DNA from: an uncultured Pseudomonadaceae bacterium
Lineage (GTDB): Bacteria > Pseudomonadota > Gammaproteobacteria > Pseudomonadales > Pseudomonadaceae
Reading direction: 5' to 3'
Length of the DNA stretch: 14,363 nt
NCBI GenBank assembly: GCA_947630465.1
Contig: CANRHT010000031.1
Coordinates: forward strand, 1-14,363
Positions 14,020 through 14,363 of this stretch are shown piece after piece. The notes under the pieces were generated by a model. The model worked only from the letters and a program-made list of their open reading frames with translations, was not told the origin of the DNA and did not search any database. How positions within the stretch are numbered: position 1 is the first letter of the stretch; every line of letters starts with the position of its first letter. The position numbers and the translations under genes are program-made.

Positions 14020-14363
14020 GTGAACAAACAATTGCCGCCCGCCATTTTTTTAATGGGTCCGACGGCCTCGGGTAAAACAGATTTAGCCTTACAGCTGGCA
14101 CATGAGTTGCCCTGTGAGATTATCAGTGTCGATTCAGCACTGATTTATCGCGGCATGGATATCGGTAGTGCTAAGCCGTCAGCACAGATACTGCAGCAGT
14201 ACCCGCACCACTTAGTGGATATTTTAGATCCGGTGCAGAGTTATTCAGCGGCGCAGTTTCGCCATGATGCCTTAGCGGCAATGGCTGATATCACTGCACG
14301 CGGGTGTATTCCGTTGCTAGTGGGCGGCACCATGCTGTATTACAAGGCCTTAACTGAAGGTTT
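14020..14363 (+). CDS. miaA: tRNA dimethylallyltransferase MiaA, 3' end outside window
   Basis: Adds a dimethylallyl group to N6 of A37 in tRNAs reading codons that start with U, the first step of ms2i6A formation. About 114 of roughly 310-320 codons are present. The P-loop GPTASGKT is at residues 13-20 (Lys19); [19 protein letters not shown] follows, then [11 protein letters not shown] and [11 protein letters not shown], all MiaA motifs that bind DMAPP and the tRNA. The start is GTG at 14020, with AAGGGG 6 bases upstream; the first in-frame ATG (14053) would sit immediately before the P-loop and is unsuitable. In Pseudomonas and E. coli miaA usually follows mutL and precedes hfq. Here the upstream gene is a lipoprotein, and the downstream side is not visible. 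Confidence 0.96.
   Translation, partial: MNKQLPPAIFLMGPTASGKTDLALQLAHELPCEIISVDSALIYRGMDIGSAKPSAQILQQYPHHLVDILDPVQSYSAAQFRHDALAAMADITARGCIPLLVGGTMLYYKALTEG

Noticed and set aside
1..14363. Mobile elements, CRISPR arrays, tRNA or rRNA genes
   Set aside because: No transposase, terminal inverted repeats, regularly spaced repeat array or cloverleaf sequence was found on either strand.

Overview
The window reads as core chromosome of a gammaproteobacterium in the Pseudomonadaceae. Nearly every protein lines up end to end, from memory, with its Pseudomonas aeruginosa counterpart, including matching lengths for Upp, the Hpt-like enzyme, ArgJ and YajQ. The DNA looks close to half G+C by eye, far below P. 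aeruginosa, which suggests one of the lower-GC relatives (Thiopseudomonas / Denitrificimonas / Halopseudomonas type). There is no IS element, prophage, CRISPR array, tRNA or rRNA. Both ends cut through genes: uraA on the left and miaA on the right.

Layout. (1) Positions 1-2259, pyrimidine and purine salvage: upp and uraA form a leftward operon, with an Hpt-like purine phosphoribosyltransferase diverging from it. (2) Positions 2271-8066: dciA (replicative helicase operator, formerly DUF721) points left and diverges from secA; secA ends in a strong terminator, followed by argJ and a Nudix/ThiE-like fusion gene. (3) Positions 8061-10568: a leftward three-gene unit encodes a response regulator with a degenerate GGDEF domain, then panE (GTG start, 6 bases after the previous stop), then a PduO-type cobalamin adenosyltransferase whose end overlaps the Nudix gene by 6 bases. 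(4) Positions 10726-12763: yajQ diverges from the response regulator through a compact, palindrome-rich promoter region, and converges on mqo through a shared two-way terminator. (5) Positions 12764-13362: a 599-base stretch without a recognisable gene, holding repeated short motifs and two unproven small ORFs. (6) Positions 13363-14363: a YajG-type outer-membrane lipoprotein, then miaA.

Most genes are independent housekeeping functions: nucleobase salvage, protein export, replication initiation, arginine, pantothenate and cobalamin cofactor synthesis, malate oxidation and tRNA modification. The strongest hint of a linked system is the pair formed by the degenerate-GGDEF response regulator and YajQ, a family with c-di-GMP-binding members. 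They face away from each other across back-to-back promoters with a dyad centred between the two -35 boxes. The gene order also looks rearranged relative to P. aeruginosa as I remember it: a block matching PA4395-PA4405 sits between the mqoB and the hpt/upp/uraA neighbourhoods.

I see no wholly new multi-gene system. The items most worth a second look are the response regulator/yajQ control region, the 27-codon ORF overlapping the secA start, and the short ORFs and phased repeats between mqo and the lipoprotein gene.
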